Shown here: piece after piece, positions 46,201 to 53,973 of the stretch
How the letters are laid out: every line of letters starts with the position of its first letter
Numbering within the stretch: position 1 is the first letter of the stretch
Source of the DNA: Saprospiraceae bacterium
Lineage (GTDB): Bacteria; Bacteroidota; Bacteroidia; Chitinophagales; Saprospiraceae
Reading direction: 5' to 3'
DNA length: 64,000 bases
NCBI GenBank assembly: GCA_016713025.1
Contig: JADJPZ010000004.1
Span: 868,001-932,000 of the forward strand
Translations under genes and position numbers: made by a program
The notes under the pieces: generated by a model
Seen by the model: only the letters and a program-made list of their open reading frames with translations
Told to the model about the DNA's origin: nothing
Database searches by the model: none

Positions 46201-46571
46201 AAAATCTGAGATTTACCTTTTACAAGATGAATTTTATTTATGGCTTCAGTTCTTAATAGAACATTGTTTTTATCAAGCTCATCATATTGGAGTGGCCTTT
46301 TGAAAGAATCGGGAAAAAAATGTATGGTTTTATTTTCCAGAATTGCCTGTAGTGTGTTTAATATATATGCCGCTTCTTCTTTATCGGAAGCAATATAGAT
46401 CTGGGGCTTTCGGGAATTTAAGAAACACCCTGCAAGAATAAAACAATCCGAAGCTCCTAAAAGTCCGTCAAGTTGAATTTTTTCAGCAATTTCCCCGGAA
46501 GTCAATGTATTGATCTCAGCTACACTTCGATCTTTAGCATAAAGACCACTTAATACGTCGATGTTACTCAC
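43203..46571 (-). CDS. mfd: Transcription-repair coupling factor
   Basis: 1122 residues, close to the family length. N-terminal UvrB-homology region (VEFVYQPGQFSIRGGIIDIF, the classic GGIIDI), RNA polymerase-interacting CarD-like domain (LQAGDYVTHIDHGIGRYSGL), then a RecG-like DNA translocase with Walker A (ICGDVGFGKTEVAIRAAYKA), DEEQ box (LLIIDEEQKFGVASKEKLRS), TATPIPRTLQFSL, and motif VI (QLRGRVGRSNKRAFCYL). The TRCF C-terminal domain is present. Displaces stalled RNA polymerase and recruits excision repair. Single gene. Confidence 0.96.
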   Translation of the reverse strand: MSNIDVLSGLYAKDRSVAEINTLTSGEIAEKIQLDGLLGASDCFILAGCFLNSRKPQIYIASDKEEAAYILNTLQAILENKTIHFFPDSFKRPLQYDELDKNNVLLRTEAINKIHLVKGKSQILVTYPEAIFEKAVDPAILDKDKIEVNKNADLDVNTMIELLVMYGFERVEFVYQPGQFSIRGGIIDIFSYGNEWPYRIELFDTEVESIRTFNPINQLSVSNISQVSIIPNINNKFKQDQKVSIFSVFSKETNIWIKEPDLLIEKLQICFEKAESYASSMTVKSEEELREIFNERAFIYPTSIVERLSEFNLLLLAKTRLFKTSNVITRKTSAQPAFNKNFDLLIENLKLNTRDAYTNFIFTDNIKQIERFYNIFEDMGVQVQFHPLHKSLHSGFIDHQLKIACYTDHQIFERFHRYKLRQGFTEDMAISLKMLKDLQAGDYVTHIDHGIGRYSGLETIEINGHKQETVRLIYQNNDILYVGINSLHKISRYVGKDGTEPKLNKIGGDAWKALKRKTKAKVKDIAKELIKLYAQRRASKGFSFPPDGYLQTELEASFIYEDTPDQITSTQDVKADMEKDYPMDRLICGDVGFGKTEVAIRAAYKAVVAGKQVAILVPTTILALQHYKTFSERLKNFGATVDYINRFRSTKDKNQIIEDTESGKIDILIGTHAILGKNIKFKDLGLLIIDEEQKFGVASKEKLRSLQVNVDTLTLTATPIPRTLQFSLMAARDLSIIRTPPPNRQPIYTERRVFSDELIKDAIYYEVQRGGQIFFVHNRVKSLNEVADLIKNLCPDVSIAVAHGQMEAHDLETTLIDFIDGKFDVLVCTNIIETGLDIPNANTMIINNAHQFGMSDLHQLRGRVGRSNKRAFCYLFAPPLSVLTPEAKKRIKTLEEFSDLGSGFQIAMKDMDIRGAGNLLGAEQSGFIADIGYETYQKILEEAVIELKETDFKDLFEEENAKKQLFVREVDIDTDIEMLIPDFYVSNIQERLLLYTELDKLENEEGIEKFGQMLKDRFGSIPPQVFELFDGLRLRVLAKKLGFERIIHKNRKMNCYFISNAQSIYFESDVFHGILKYVSTDGQKLGFNMKQTSNYLIMTKENVKTLKDAKTLLSQIVENVVN

Positions 46572-46742
46572 AAATGTGTTTTGAAGTTTGATATATTGAA
46601 CACAGCATATTGTTTTTAGTTTTCCTAAATCATTCCAATATTACTTGAAAATCTATCCAGCATCATTATAATAAAAATATACATCATGTTTTTTCAAGAA
46701 ATAGATTTAAAAAGTTCATTACGGAAAAATGAATACACATAT

Positions 46743-47714
46743 TTACTTAAAAAGGTGAAAAACAACCTGACCTTGAGTGTTGAATTCAATAGCAGGAGAA
46801 GGCATTTTGAATACATTTAATCCTGTAAAAAGTGATTTGAGAAATGGGCTCTTTGTTTTTATTTTTGAAAAGTCAATGTCCGGGCTGATATAAAACTGAC
46901 TATGTCGCGGAAAATCATTTGTATTTAGAGTATACATTTTATTGTCTTTTGACCAACTGTTTTCGAATCCACCAAACAAATTTTCGGCACCATATCCTAT
47001 TGCCAAATTTAACCACTTTGGCCATTTATTGCCCGTATTTAACAAAGCATGAATATTGAAAGAAGCCCAGTAAGTCTGCGCATTGTAATCTTTAAGGTAT
47101 TTTTCAAAAAAACCTGAACCGAATAGGTCATTGGCTCTGGTATTCAAGTCTGTTGTGGCCAATCCATCTGATGAAATGACAGAAACATTTGAATAAGTTT
47201 TAGGAAATGAGGAAACTTTAATGATGATCTTTTGCTCATTCCAATAGTATTGTTGCAAAGCAAAGATGGATGTTCCGGCCATATTTGCAGTCATGTCAGA
47301 AAGGGAAAATCCCCATTTTGCTGAATATCCATCAAACACTTCCACTGTTCCCTGAAAAATCGTGCTGCAAACGATACCTGTCCAAATACTACTTTTTTTG
47401 TTTAATCCTGTCCATCGGGCACTTTTGTAGGTGAGATATCCCTGAAAATAAGCTGTGTGAATATGGCCTGCCTTGTCCATATGCCGCCACTCTCCAAAAT
47501 CATTGAAAAAGTGAAAAGGTTGGGTCTCAAATTTGCTGTACCATGTATTATATAAGCCAATAGCAAAACTTGTGCTCACAACTCCAGTTACGCCAAGTGC
47601 TGTGTATACCCTAGTTTTATTCAGTGTATCAGCAGGAACAAAAAATGATTGACCTGACTGTGGGGCAATCAGGTAAATATAGAAAAAACAACATAAAATT
47701 ACTTTTCTTTTCAT
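46743..47714 (-). CDS. DUF2279-family membrane-associated protein
   Basis: About 323 residues from the ATG at 47714 (MKRKVILCCFFYIYLIAPQS), which gives a signal-like N-terminus; a longer frame starts at 47768. The DUF2279 pattern is clear: FNDFGEWRHMDKAGHIHTAY, TGIVCSTIFQGTVEVFDGYS, AKWGFSLSDMTANMAGTSIF. The conserved HMDKxxH and FDGYSxxWGFSxxD residues suggest a metal or active site. A C-terminal segment (NIHALLNTGNKWPKWLNLAI; FKMPSPAIEFNTQGQVVFHL) may be beta-barrel-like. No biochemical role is known. Confidence 0.8.
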   Translation of the reverse strand: MKRKVILCCFFYIYLIAPQSGQSFFVPADTLNKTRVYTALGVTGVVSTSFAIGLYNTWYSKFETQPFHFFNDFGEWRHMDKAGHIHTAYFQGYLTYKSARWTGLNKKSSIWTGIVCSTIFQGTVEVFDGYSAKWGFSLSDMTANMAGTSIFALQQYYWNEQKIIIKVSSFPKTYSNVSVISSDGLATTDLNTRANDLFGSGFFEKYLKDYNAQTYWASFNIHALLNTGNKWPKWLNLAIGYGAENLFGGFENSWSKDNKMYTLNTNDFPRHSQFYISPDIDFSKIKTKSPFLKSLFTGLNVFKMPSPAIEFNTQGQVVFHLFK

Positions 47715-47745
47715 CAATTCCGGAACAAAAGTAAGTATTTCTATT

Positions 47746-47863
47746 AATAGTATGTGGAGAATTTTCAATGATATATTTACAGTTGGAATCAGGTCATACT
47801 ACGCCAAAAAAAAATATTCAATCTATTTCTATGTAATTGAATTGGATAATCTAAACATACTCT
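47746..47863. repeat. Decayed family-1 element, copy E
   Basis: TAAACATACTCT at 47852-47863 is the family-1 right end. A degenerate left end (AATAGTATGTGG) is at about 47747. If these are paired the element is about 118 bp and lies upstream of the DUF2279 gene. The pairing is tentative. Confidence 0.45.
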
Positions 47864-47883
47864 AAATTGAATCAGGCTAAAAC

Positions 47884-48042
47884 GTGTGGATAAGAAATTG
47901 CACTTTTACAGTGTTTTTTTTAAATTAATGGTAAAAACATGGTTGAATTGGGCAGGTCGTCTCAAGCGTAGCTTGACAAGCTCTTAAGGGATTGAGGGTA
48001 GCGAGGAAGAAAATTTGAATTTGTGCGGTTTGTTATACACAC
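47884..48042. mobile_element. MITE-like element, family 2, second complete copy
   Basis: 159 bp. Left end GTGTGGATAAGAAATTGCAC (47884-47903), right end GTTTGTTATACACAC (48028-48042), similar to 34759-34934. It is flanked by GGCTAAAAC (47875-47883) and GCCTAAAAC (48043-48051), a 9-bp direct repeat with one mismatch. It contains the hairpin CAAGCGTAGCTTG (47963-47975) and TGTGGATAA, a DnaA-box match at its left end. Confidence 0.8.
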
Positions 48043-48160
48043 GCCTAAAACCTAATAGTTTTATTAGAATTTCTTTTTGTCAACTGTTCTCAACATTGTC
48101 GAATTCAAATATACAGATATTATAGTGAATAGAAAATATTCTTACAAAAAAAAAATAAAT

Positions 48161-48225
48161 CATAATGTATTGTAAATTAAATAATTATGTTTATAAATTT
48201 CTGTAATCAATTTTCTGTTTGGTAT
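48161..48225. repeat. 64-bp dispersed repeat, copy 2
   Basis: Matches 1289-1352 with few differences: CATAAT-G-TATTGTAAATTAAAT, AATTATG, then CTGTAATCAATTTTCTGT and TTGGTAT. It lies 88 bp upstream of the PorP/SprF start. Confidence 0.6.
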
Positions 48226-48312
48226 AAAAAATAATGTTAAAAAATCCTTGGATGCATAAATATTTAAAAATTGCAGTATCTTTCGACGTTGAATTTGATA
48301 AAATACGGACAT

Positions 48313-49434
48313 ATGCCTTTAAAAGTACTTAATTATCTGGCTTTGATCTTTATCTGTATTGTGACAGTTGATGCACAGGAATTGCATTATTCAAACTATC
48401 ACTTTACACCTTTAAATGTCAATCCCGCCAATGCCGGAGCATTTTCCGGTTCCTATAGAGTGAGTGGAATTTATTCAGACAAACATGCTTCGATTACTCC
48501 GCGACCTTTCAGAACATTTACCTTGTCTGCTGATGCACCCATAGTCAGAGGTATACGGAAACAGGACTGGATAGGGATAGGAATTGAAATGGATGTAGTA
48601 GGGAAGTCCGGCATTAATTTTGATGCAATGGATATTTCACAGGAGCCTGGGGCAGCAGCTAAAAGCACTCAAAGCTGGACATTTATGAAAATAGGCGCTG
48701 CATACCATTTTTCGTTGGACAAAAAACAAACAAATATCATCACCCTTGGGGCACAGTTTATCAATGGCAGCAGGGACTTCAATACACTCAATCAAAGAGA
48801 CGGTAGAGTAGGCCTGCAAACAAGTTTCAGAGACCTTGATATCATCCATTTTAATAAAGGCACTGCCGGAGGCACCGGTGGAGGAAACAACACCGGCAGA
48901 GTTGATTTTTCATCATATAAAGATCTGAGTGTGGGGTTTTTGTACAAAGTAAAACAAAAAGAGAGTGAGTTAAGGTTAGGATTTGCCATGGAAGGACTAC
49001 TTAATCCCGCTGTAGGATTCAATAGCAGAGGAGCCAATAAAGATTCATTGGAGTCTAAATATTTTGGGCTCAATATCCATGGAAGTTATGAACTTATGTT
49101 GAATAAAAAAACTCAGTTAGTCCCTGGATTTTATTATTACAGTCTTGGACCTGCCAACGCTTTGAACATAAATACACAAGCATGGTACAAGATTGATCCG
49201 GAAAAGGATTTTCGGGCTGGTGCAGGTTTGGGATTAAGAAATTTAAGAGCTGCAATCATATATTTGGGTGCTGAATTTAAGGATCTGAGAGTAGGTCTGG
49301 CTTATGATATTGATATTTCTGCGGCCACTATTGGCTCAAGATCAGTTGGGGGATTTGAACTTTCAGCAAGTTATCTGGGAAAGATTTATAAAAAGCCAAA
49401 GCCAAAACCTATCATTATGTGTCCAAGACTTTAA
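48313..49434 (+). CDS. PorP/SprF-family type IX secretion membrane protein
   Basis: About 373 residues from the ATG at 48313 (MPLKVLNYLALIFICIVTVD), which gives a normal signal peptide ending AQ; a TTG 42 bp upstream is unlikely. The family motif HYSNYHFTPLNVNPANAGAF is at the start of the mature protein. A 14-stranded outer-membrane barrel pattern follows (WIGIGIEMDVVGKSGINFDA; ITLGAQFINGSRDFN; VSGFELSASY-like end GGFELSASYLGKIYKKPK). Such proteins anchor or export partner adhesins of the type B (CHU_C) class. It is followed by the PorE-like gene 83 bp downstream. Confidence 0.9.
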   Translation: MPLKVLNYLALIFICIVTVDAQELHYSNYHFTPLNVNPANAGAFSGSYRVSGIYSDKHASITPRPFRTFTLSADAPIVRGIRKQDWIGIGIEMDVVGKSGINFDAMDISQEPGAAAKSTQSWTFMKIGAAYHFSLDKKQTNIITLGAQFINGSRDFNTLNQRDGRVGLQTSFRDLDIIHFNKGTAGGTGGGNNTGRVDFSSYKDLSVGFLYKVKQKESELRLGFAMEGLLNPAVGFNSRGANKDSLESKYFGLNIHGSYELMLNKKTQLVPGFYYYSLGPANALNINTQAWYKIDPEKDFRAGAGLGLRNLRAAIIYLGAEFKDLRVGLAYDIDISAATIGSRSVGGFELSASYLGKIYKKPKPKPIIMCPRL

Positions 49435-49517
49435 GACAGATGATGATTTGTACATTTTTGAAATTTATGTTTTCACTATCCATAAACCCCGTTAACATTT
49501 AACAAATCAAAAGTAAG

Positions 49518-51509
49518 ATGATAACCAGATTATATATATTAGCCATATTTTCCGTCATGACATTGGTGTTAAATGCGCAGCCTGTCACCGCCAGCAAGGT
49601 TGATGTAATGATAGAAACAGCCAATAATGCAGCAGAGAACCATGATTATCTCAATGCCATCGAATGGTTTGAGAAAGCATATAAGGAGGACAAAGATCAA
49701 AATCATCAGGTTGCTGTAGGTGATATGTACATGCTTTTGCGTGACTATGCCAAGGCTGAAAAAGTGTATGACCGGGTACTCAAAAGAGATAAAAAAGAGG
49801 AATTTTTTGATATCAGACTGGATTATGCAAGATCATTAAAATATCAGGGTAAATATAAACAGGCTATGGACGAATTGAATGCATTTGTTTCTATAGCTGA
49901 AGATGGTGATTTGAAGAACGAGGCAAAAACAGAACTCAAAGGCATTTTGTTGCTTGAGAAACTTCCTGAAAACATAGAAGCAGCAGTTACATTTGCAGGA
50001 GATAATGTGAATTCTCCATCAGGTGAGTCATCACCGGCTATTTATACTGATGGTTCATTATATTTTACGGGGTTGAATGCAAAAACACCTACAGTATTGG
50101 ATGGTACTGAAGGCGAATACCATGCAAAGATTTATACTACAACTAAAACACCCGATGGTACTTACAGTAAAGCAGTAGCCCTTGAAGAAGCCATCAACAG
50201 GATCGATTTTTATAATACCGGGGTTTCATTTTCCGGTGATGGACAAAGATTGTATTTTACAAGAGCCAAATTCAATAACAACAAGATGGAGACATCTCAG
50301 ATTTACATGTCAAAAAGACAGGGTGACAAATGGAGTGCTCCTTATCCTATTGATGCAGTCAATGACGGTAATCGGTCTTCCCATCCATTTGAAGGAGAAT
50401 TGTTTGGATCCAAAGTATTATACTTTATTTCAGATATTCCTGGTGGAATCGGTGGGTTTGATATTTATTATTCTCCTATGTCCGGTGAAAACTACGGCAA
50501 GTCAGTCAATCTGGGCAATACCATTAACACAAACAAAAATGAAGAGTCTCCATTTTATAAGGACGGTGTACTTTATTTTGCGAGCAATGGACATCCCGGT
50601 ATGGGTGGTTTGGACAACTTTTATAGTGAATGGGATGGTAGTAAGTGGAGTGAAGTTAAAAATATGGGATACAATTATAACACTTCCTACGATGATTCAT
50701 TTTTGCGGTTTTCTCAAAGTGGCGCCTCCGGAGTATTGGTTTCCAACAGAACGCACAAGGATAAGAAAAAGATGAAAAATACTGAAACCTGCTGTGATGA
50801 TATTTATCTAATACAAATCAGGGACATTATTATAGACCTGAAACTTATTGTTAATAATGAAAAAGGCCCACTCGAAGGAGCTGTAGTTGAGCTTTTTGAT
50901 TCAGGAAGAAAAAACCCGTCAGATAGCAAGACTAATACTTTAGGAGGAGATTTCGGATTTCTTTTGGATGCGGATAAATCATATTTTGCGACGATCACCA
51001 GAGAAGGTTACTTTCCTGACTCTGTTAGTTTCAATACAAATGGGATAATAGATGATTATACTGTCAAAAAGACCGTAACACTGAAAGCTAAGCCAGAAGC
51101 ACCAAAAAGAATCATAAAGAGAAATGAGCCTATTTTACTCAGGAGTATATTTTTTGATCTTGATGATGACAAAATCAGGGCTGATGCTGAGCCGGATCTC
51201 GCATATCTCAAATCTTTGCTGGATAAATATCCGGATTTGGTGATAGAGTTATCATCTCATACTGATAGCCGATCGGACAATAATTATAACAAGAACCTCT
51301 CACAACGCAGGGCAAACTCTACTAAAAATTGGTTGGTTGAAGAAGGGATTAATCCGGCAAGGATCAAGGCCGTAGGATATGGTGAAACCAAACTTCTGAA
51401 CAGATGTAAGGATAATGTCAAATGTACTGAAGAGGAACATCAGATGAACAGAAGGTCAGAATTCAAAATAATCGCTGGCCCTCAGACAATAGAAATTGAT
51501 GAACAATGA
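49518..51509 (+). CDS. PorE-like OmpA-family protein (TPR, WD40-like, CRD, OmpA)
   Basis: 663 residues. Signal peptide (LYILAIFSVMTLVLNAQ); TPR-like helices (LNAIEWFEKAYKEDK; DYAKAEKVYDRVLKRDKKEE); PD40/WD40-like repeats (SSPAIYTDGSLYFTGLN; GVSFSGDGQRLYFTRAKF; ESPFYKDGVLYFASNG); a carboxypeptidase-regulatory-like unit (GPLEGAVVELFDSGRKNPSD); and an OmpA peptidoglycan-binding domain (SSHTDSRSDNNYNKNLSQRR, IKAVGYGETKLLNRC). This order is that of PorE, a T9SS component bridging the outer-membrane complex to peptidoglycan. It follows the PorP/SprF gene, a common arrangement. Confidence 0.9.
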   Translation: MITRLYILAIFSVMTLVLNAQPVTASKVDVMIETANNAAENHDYLNAIEWFEKAYKEDKDQNHQVAVGDMYMLLRDYAKAEKVYDRVLKRDKKEEFFDIRLDYARSLKYQGKYKQAMDELNAFVSIAEDGDLKNEAKTELKGILLLEKLPENIEAAVTFAGDNVNSPSGESSPAIYTDGSLYFTGLNAKTPTVLDGTEGEYHAKIYTTTKTPDGTYSKAVALEEAINRIDFYNTGVSFSGDGQRLYFTRAKFNNNKMETSQIYMSKRQGDKWSAPYPIDAVNDGNRSSHPFEGELFGSKVLYFISDIPGGIGGFDIYYSPMSGENYGKSVNLGNTINTNKNEESPFYKDGVLYFASNGHPGMGGLDNFYSEWDGSKWSEVKNMGYNYNTSYDDSFLRFSQSGASGVLVSNRTHKDKKKMKNTETCCDDIYLIQIRDIIIDLKLIVNNEKGPLEGAVVELFDSGRKNPSDSKTNTLGGDFGFLLDADKSYFATITREGYFPDSVSFNTNGIIDDYTVKKTVTLKAKPEAPKRIIKRNEPILLRSIFFDLDDDKIRADAEPDLAYLKSLLDKYPDLVIELSSHTDSRSDNNYNKNLSQRRANSTKNWLVEEGINPARIKAVGYGETKLLNRCKDNVKCTEEEHQMNRRSEFKIIAGPQTIEIDEQ

Positions 51510-51575
51510 TTTTTTTATCCTATAATGTTTTTATAATTTAAAAGATTATTTACATTTGTTGCTTGAAATATTTAA

Positions 51576-51629
51576 ATGAAACTCAATTTACATCATCATC
51601 ACCATCATTATACTTTCCTGATCAGGTAA
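51576..51629 (+). CDS. hisL: Histidine operon leader peptide
   Basis: A 17-codon frame (MKLNLHHHHHHYTFLIR) with six consecutive His codons, followed by the attenuator described next. It is preceded by an AT-rich region and lies 122 bp before hisG. This is a textbook his leader: ribosome stalling at the His codons when charged tRNA-His is scarce would free the antiterminator. Not a structural gene. Confidence 0.85.
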   Translation: MKLNLHHHHHHYTFLIR

Positions 51630-51706
51630 GCAGATTGTGATTTATGTGTAAATCAAAATATTATTTAACAACTGCCTGCTTGATCATAGCGGGCAGTTGT
51701 GTTTTA
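51619..51706 (+). promoter_or_regulatory. His attenuator: antiterminator and terminator
   Basis: The terminator stem is CAACTGCCTGC (51669-51679) with GCGGGCAGTTG (51689-51699), one G-U pair, then TGTTTTAT. An earlier segment TGATCAGGTAAGCAG (51619-51633), which overlaps the leader stop codon, can pair with CTGCTTGATCA (51676-51686), covering the 5' arm of the terminator. A small hairpin TGATTTA-TGTG-TAAATCA lies between. Regulation would be transcriptional attenuation by His supply. Confidence 0.82.
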
Positions 51707-51750
51707 TAGCCTACCCGTTTGTAATCAACAAGCAATTAAAAATTGTAATC

Positions 51751-52602
51751 ATGCTGAAAATAGCAGTACAAAAATCAGGTCGACTATATGATGAGTCCCT
51801 GACATTATTAAAATCATGTGGACTATACGTGGACAATGGAATGGATCAGCTAAAAGCAGAAGTTCGAGGATTTCCTGCAGAAGTGTATTTCTTAAGAAAT
51901 AGTGATATACCTCAGTATCTTGAAGATGGTGTCGTAGACATAGCCATCATCGGAGAAAATGTCTTGTATGAACAAAAAGTAGGGGTAGAAGTCCTGGTCA
52001 AACTTGGTTTTTCAAAATGCAGGCTCTCTATCGCCGTACCTAAAAACATGCATTATGATGGGATTTCTTCGCTTCAGGGTAAAAAGATAGCAACGTCCTA
52101 TCCAAACAGTGTTCAAAAATTTTTGGGTGAAGCAGGAGTTTTGGCTGAAATTCATATTATATCGGGTTCTGTGGAAATTGCACCCAACATTGGTCTGGCA
52201 GATGCGATTTGTGATCTTGTGAGTAGTGGCAGTACCTTATTTAAAAACGGGCTGGAAGAAAAAGAGATCATATTAAAATCTGAATCCTGCCTTGCGGCCA
52301 ATGTAGCTTCACTTAAAACTAAAATGGATATCATCTATGACCTGGTCTTCCGTATCGAATCAGTATTAAAAGCAAGGGATAACAGATATATTCTCTTTAA
52401 TATACCGAATGAAAAAATAGCCCAAGCAAGTGCCATACTTCCCGTTTTGAAAAGCCCTACTGTCTTACCATTGCTCGATGAAGGTTGGAGTTCCTTGCAC
52501 TCTGTTATTAATGTAAAAGACTTTTGGGACGTCATCAAAAATCTTAAAGAAATCGGAGCTCAGGGAATTTTGGTAGTACCCGTTGAAAATATGGTGGTAT
52601 AA
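51751..52602 (+). CDS. hisG: ATP phosphoribosyltransferase (long form)
   Basis: 283 residues from the ATG at 51751 (MLKIAVQKSGRLYDES); a longer frame from 51697 overlaps the terminator and is not used. Long HisG type with the C-terminal regulatory domain. PRPP loop at ISDLVSSGSTLFKNGL (actual sequence ICDLVSSGSTLFKNGLEEKE). First committed step of histidine synthesis: ATP plus PRPP to phosphoribosyl-ATP; likely feedback-inhibited by His. First gene of an eight-gene operon under the attenuator. Confidence 0.95.
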   Translation: MLKIAVQKSGRLYDESLTLLKSCGLYVDNGMDQLKAEVRGFPAEVYFLRNSDIPQYLEDGVVDIAIIGENVLYEQKVGVEVLVKLGFSKCRLSIAVPKNMHYDGISSLQGKKIATSYPNSVQKFLGEAGVLAEIHIISGSVEIAPNIGLADAICDLVSSGSTLFKNGLEEKEIILKSESCLAANVASLKTKMDIIYDLVFRIESVLKARDNRYILFNIPNEKIAQASAILPVLKSPTVLPLLDEGWSSLHSVINVKDFWDVIKNLKEIGAQGILVVPVENMVV

Positions 52603-52653
52603 GTAATATGCTTTGATTCAAACTTAGTTTTAGATATATTAAATAGTTATAAA

Positions 52654-53940
52654 ATGCTTGCAATAATAAATAATCCGGAAAGAAATCAATTTAAAAAGCT
52701 ATCCAAGAGGCCTGAAATTGACAACGTGTCATTAAGTACCGGTATACAAACCATCTTCAATGAGGTCAAAAGGAATGGAGATAGTGCCATACTAAACTAT
52801 ACAGAAAAATTTGATGGTGTAAAACTTGATAAAATCGTGGTAAAAATCGGCCATCCTGATGAGATTTCAGGTATCGACCTATCATTGAAATCATCTATAC
52901 AGGTGGCATATCAAAACATTTATAACTTCCACAAAGCTCAGGCTGGTAAGGACATTCAGGTTGAAACTATGCCGGGTATCATTTGTACCCAAAAATCACT
53001 GCCCATCAATAGAATAGGTTTGTACATCCCGGGCGGGAGTGCTCCATTGTTTTCAACGGTACTGATGCTTGCTGTACCTGCCCGGATAGCAGGATGTAAG
53101 GAAGTCATATTGTGTACACCGCCGGACAAAACCGGCAATATTCATCCGGCCATTATCTACACAGCCGCGTTGTGTGGTATTAATGAAGTAATAGTTGCCG
53201 GTGGGTCTCAGGCTATTGCAGGTTTGACATTCGGCACAGAATCGATCCATTCCGTTGATAAAATATTTGGGCCGGGCAATCAATATGTCACAGCTGCAAA
53301 ACAGATGGCTCAGCAGTACGGCGTTGCTATTGATATGCCTGCAGGACCAAGTGAGGTATTAATTTATGCTGACCACACCTGCAATCCGCAATTTGTGGCT
53401 TCAGATTTACTGGCACAGGCCGAACATGGCTCAGACAGTCAGGTGATATTGGTGTCTGAATATATAGAAATCATTGATGCCGTCAATCATGCTTTGGGAC
53501 AACAAATAAAAAATCTTCCCAGACAGCATTTTGCAAAAGAAGCACTGAGTCACAGTAAAGCTATATTGATGAGTTCTGTAGATGATTCATTTGAATTCAT
53601 AAACCATTACGCTCCTGAACATTTAATCATAGCTTCTGAGTCTTTTGAACAATATGTTGATAAGATTACCAATGCCGGATCTGTTTTTTTGGGCAATTAT
53701 TGTCCTGAAAGTGCGGGAGATTATGCTTCAGGTACCAACCATACCTTGCCAACGAATGGATGGGCCCGATCATATAGCGGAGTCAACCTGGATTCATTTT
53801 TGAAAAAAATTACCTTTCAGAGCATCTCGCAGGAAGGCTTGCAAAGACTCGGTCCCGATATATTAAATATGGCTGAAGCCGAGCAGTTACAAGGTCATGC
53901 CAATTCTGTAAAAATCAGATTAGAAAACCTTCAAAAATAA
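52654..53940 (+). CDS. hisD: Histidinol dehydrogenase
   Basis: 428 residues. Motifs: INRIGLYIPGGSAPLFSTVL, LLAQAEHGSDSQVILVSEYI (zinc-binding Gln and His), NHYAPEHLII (catalytic Glu and His), GDYASGTNHTLPTNGWARSY (zinc Asp and His region). Oxidises L-histidinol to histidine in two NAD-dependent steps. Located after hisG, 51 bp downstream. Confidence 0.96.
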   Translation: MLAIINNPERNQFKKLSKRPEIDNVSLSTGIQTIFNEVKRNGDSAILNYTEKFDGVKLDKIVVKIGHPDEISGIDLSLKSSIQVAYQNIYNFHKAQAGKDIQVETMPGIICTQKSLPINRIGLYIPGGSAPLFSTVLMLAVPARIAGCKEVILCTPPDKTGNIHPAIIYTAALCGINEVIVAGGSQAIAGLTFGTESIHSVDKIFGPGNQYVTAAKQMAQQYGVAIDMPAGPSEVLIYADHTCNPQFVASDLLAQAEHGSDSQVILVSEYIEIIDAVNHALGQQIKNLPRQHFAKEALSHSKAILMSSVDDSFEFINHYAPEHLIIASESFEQYVDKITNAGSVFLGNYCPESAGDYASGTNHTLPTNGWARSYSGVNLDSFLKKITFQSISQEGLQRLGPDILNMAEAEQLQGHANSVKIRLENLQK

Positions 53941-53973
53941 AACGATTCCTAAATTTAATAGCGCGATCAAATA

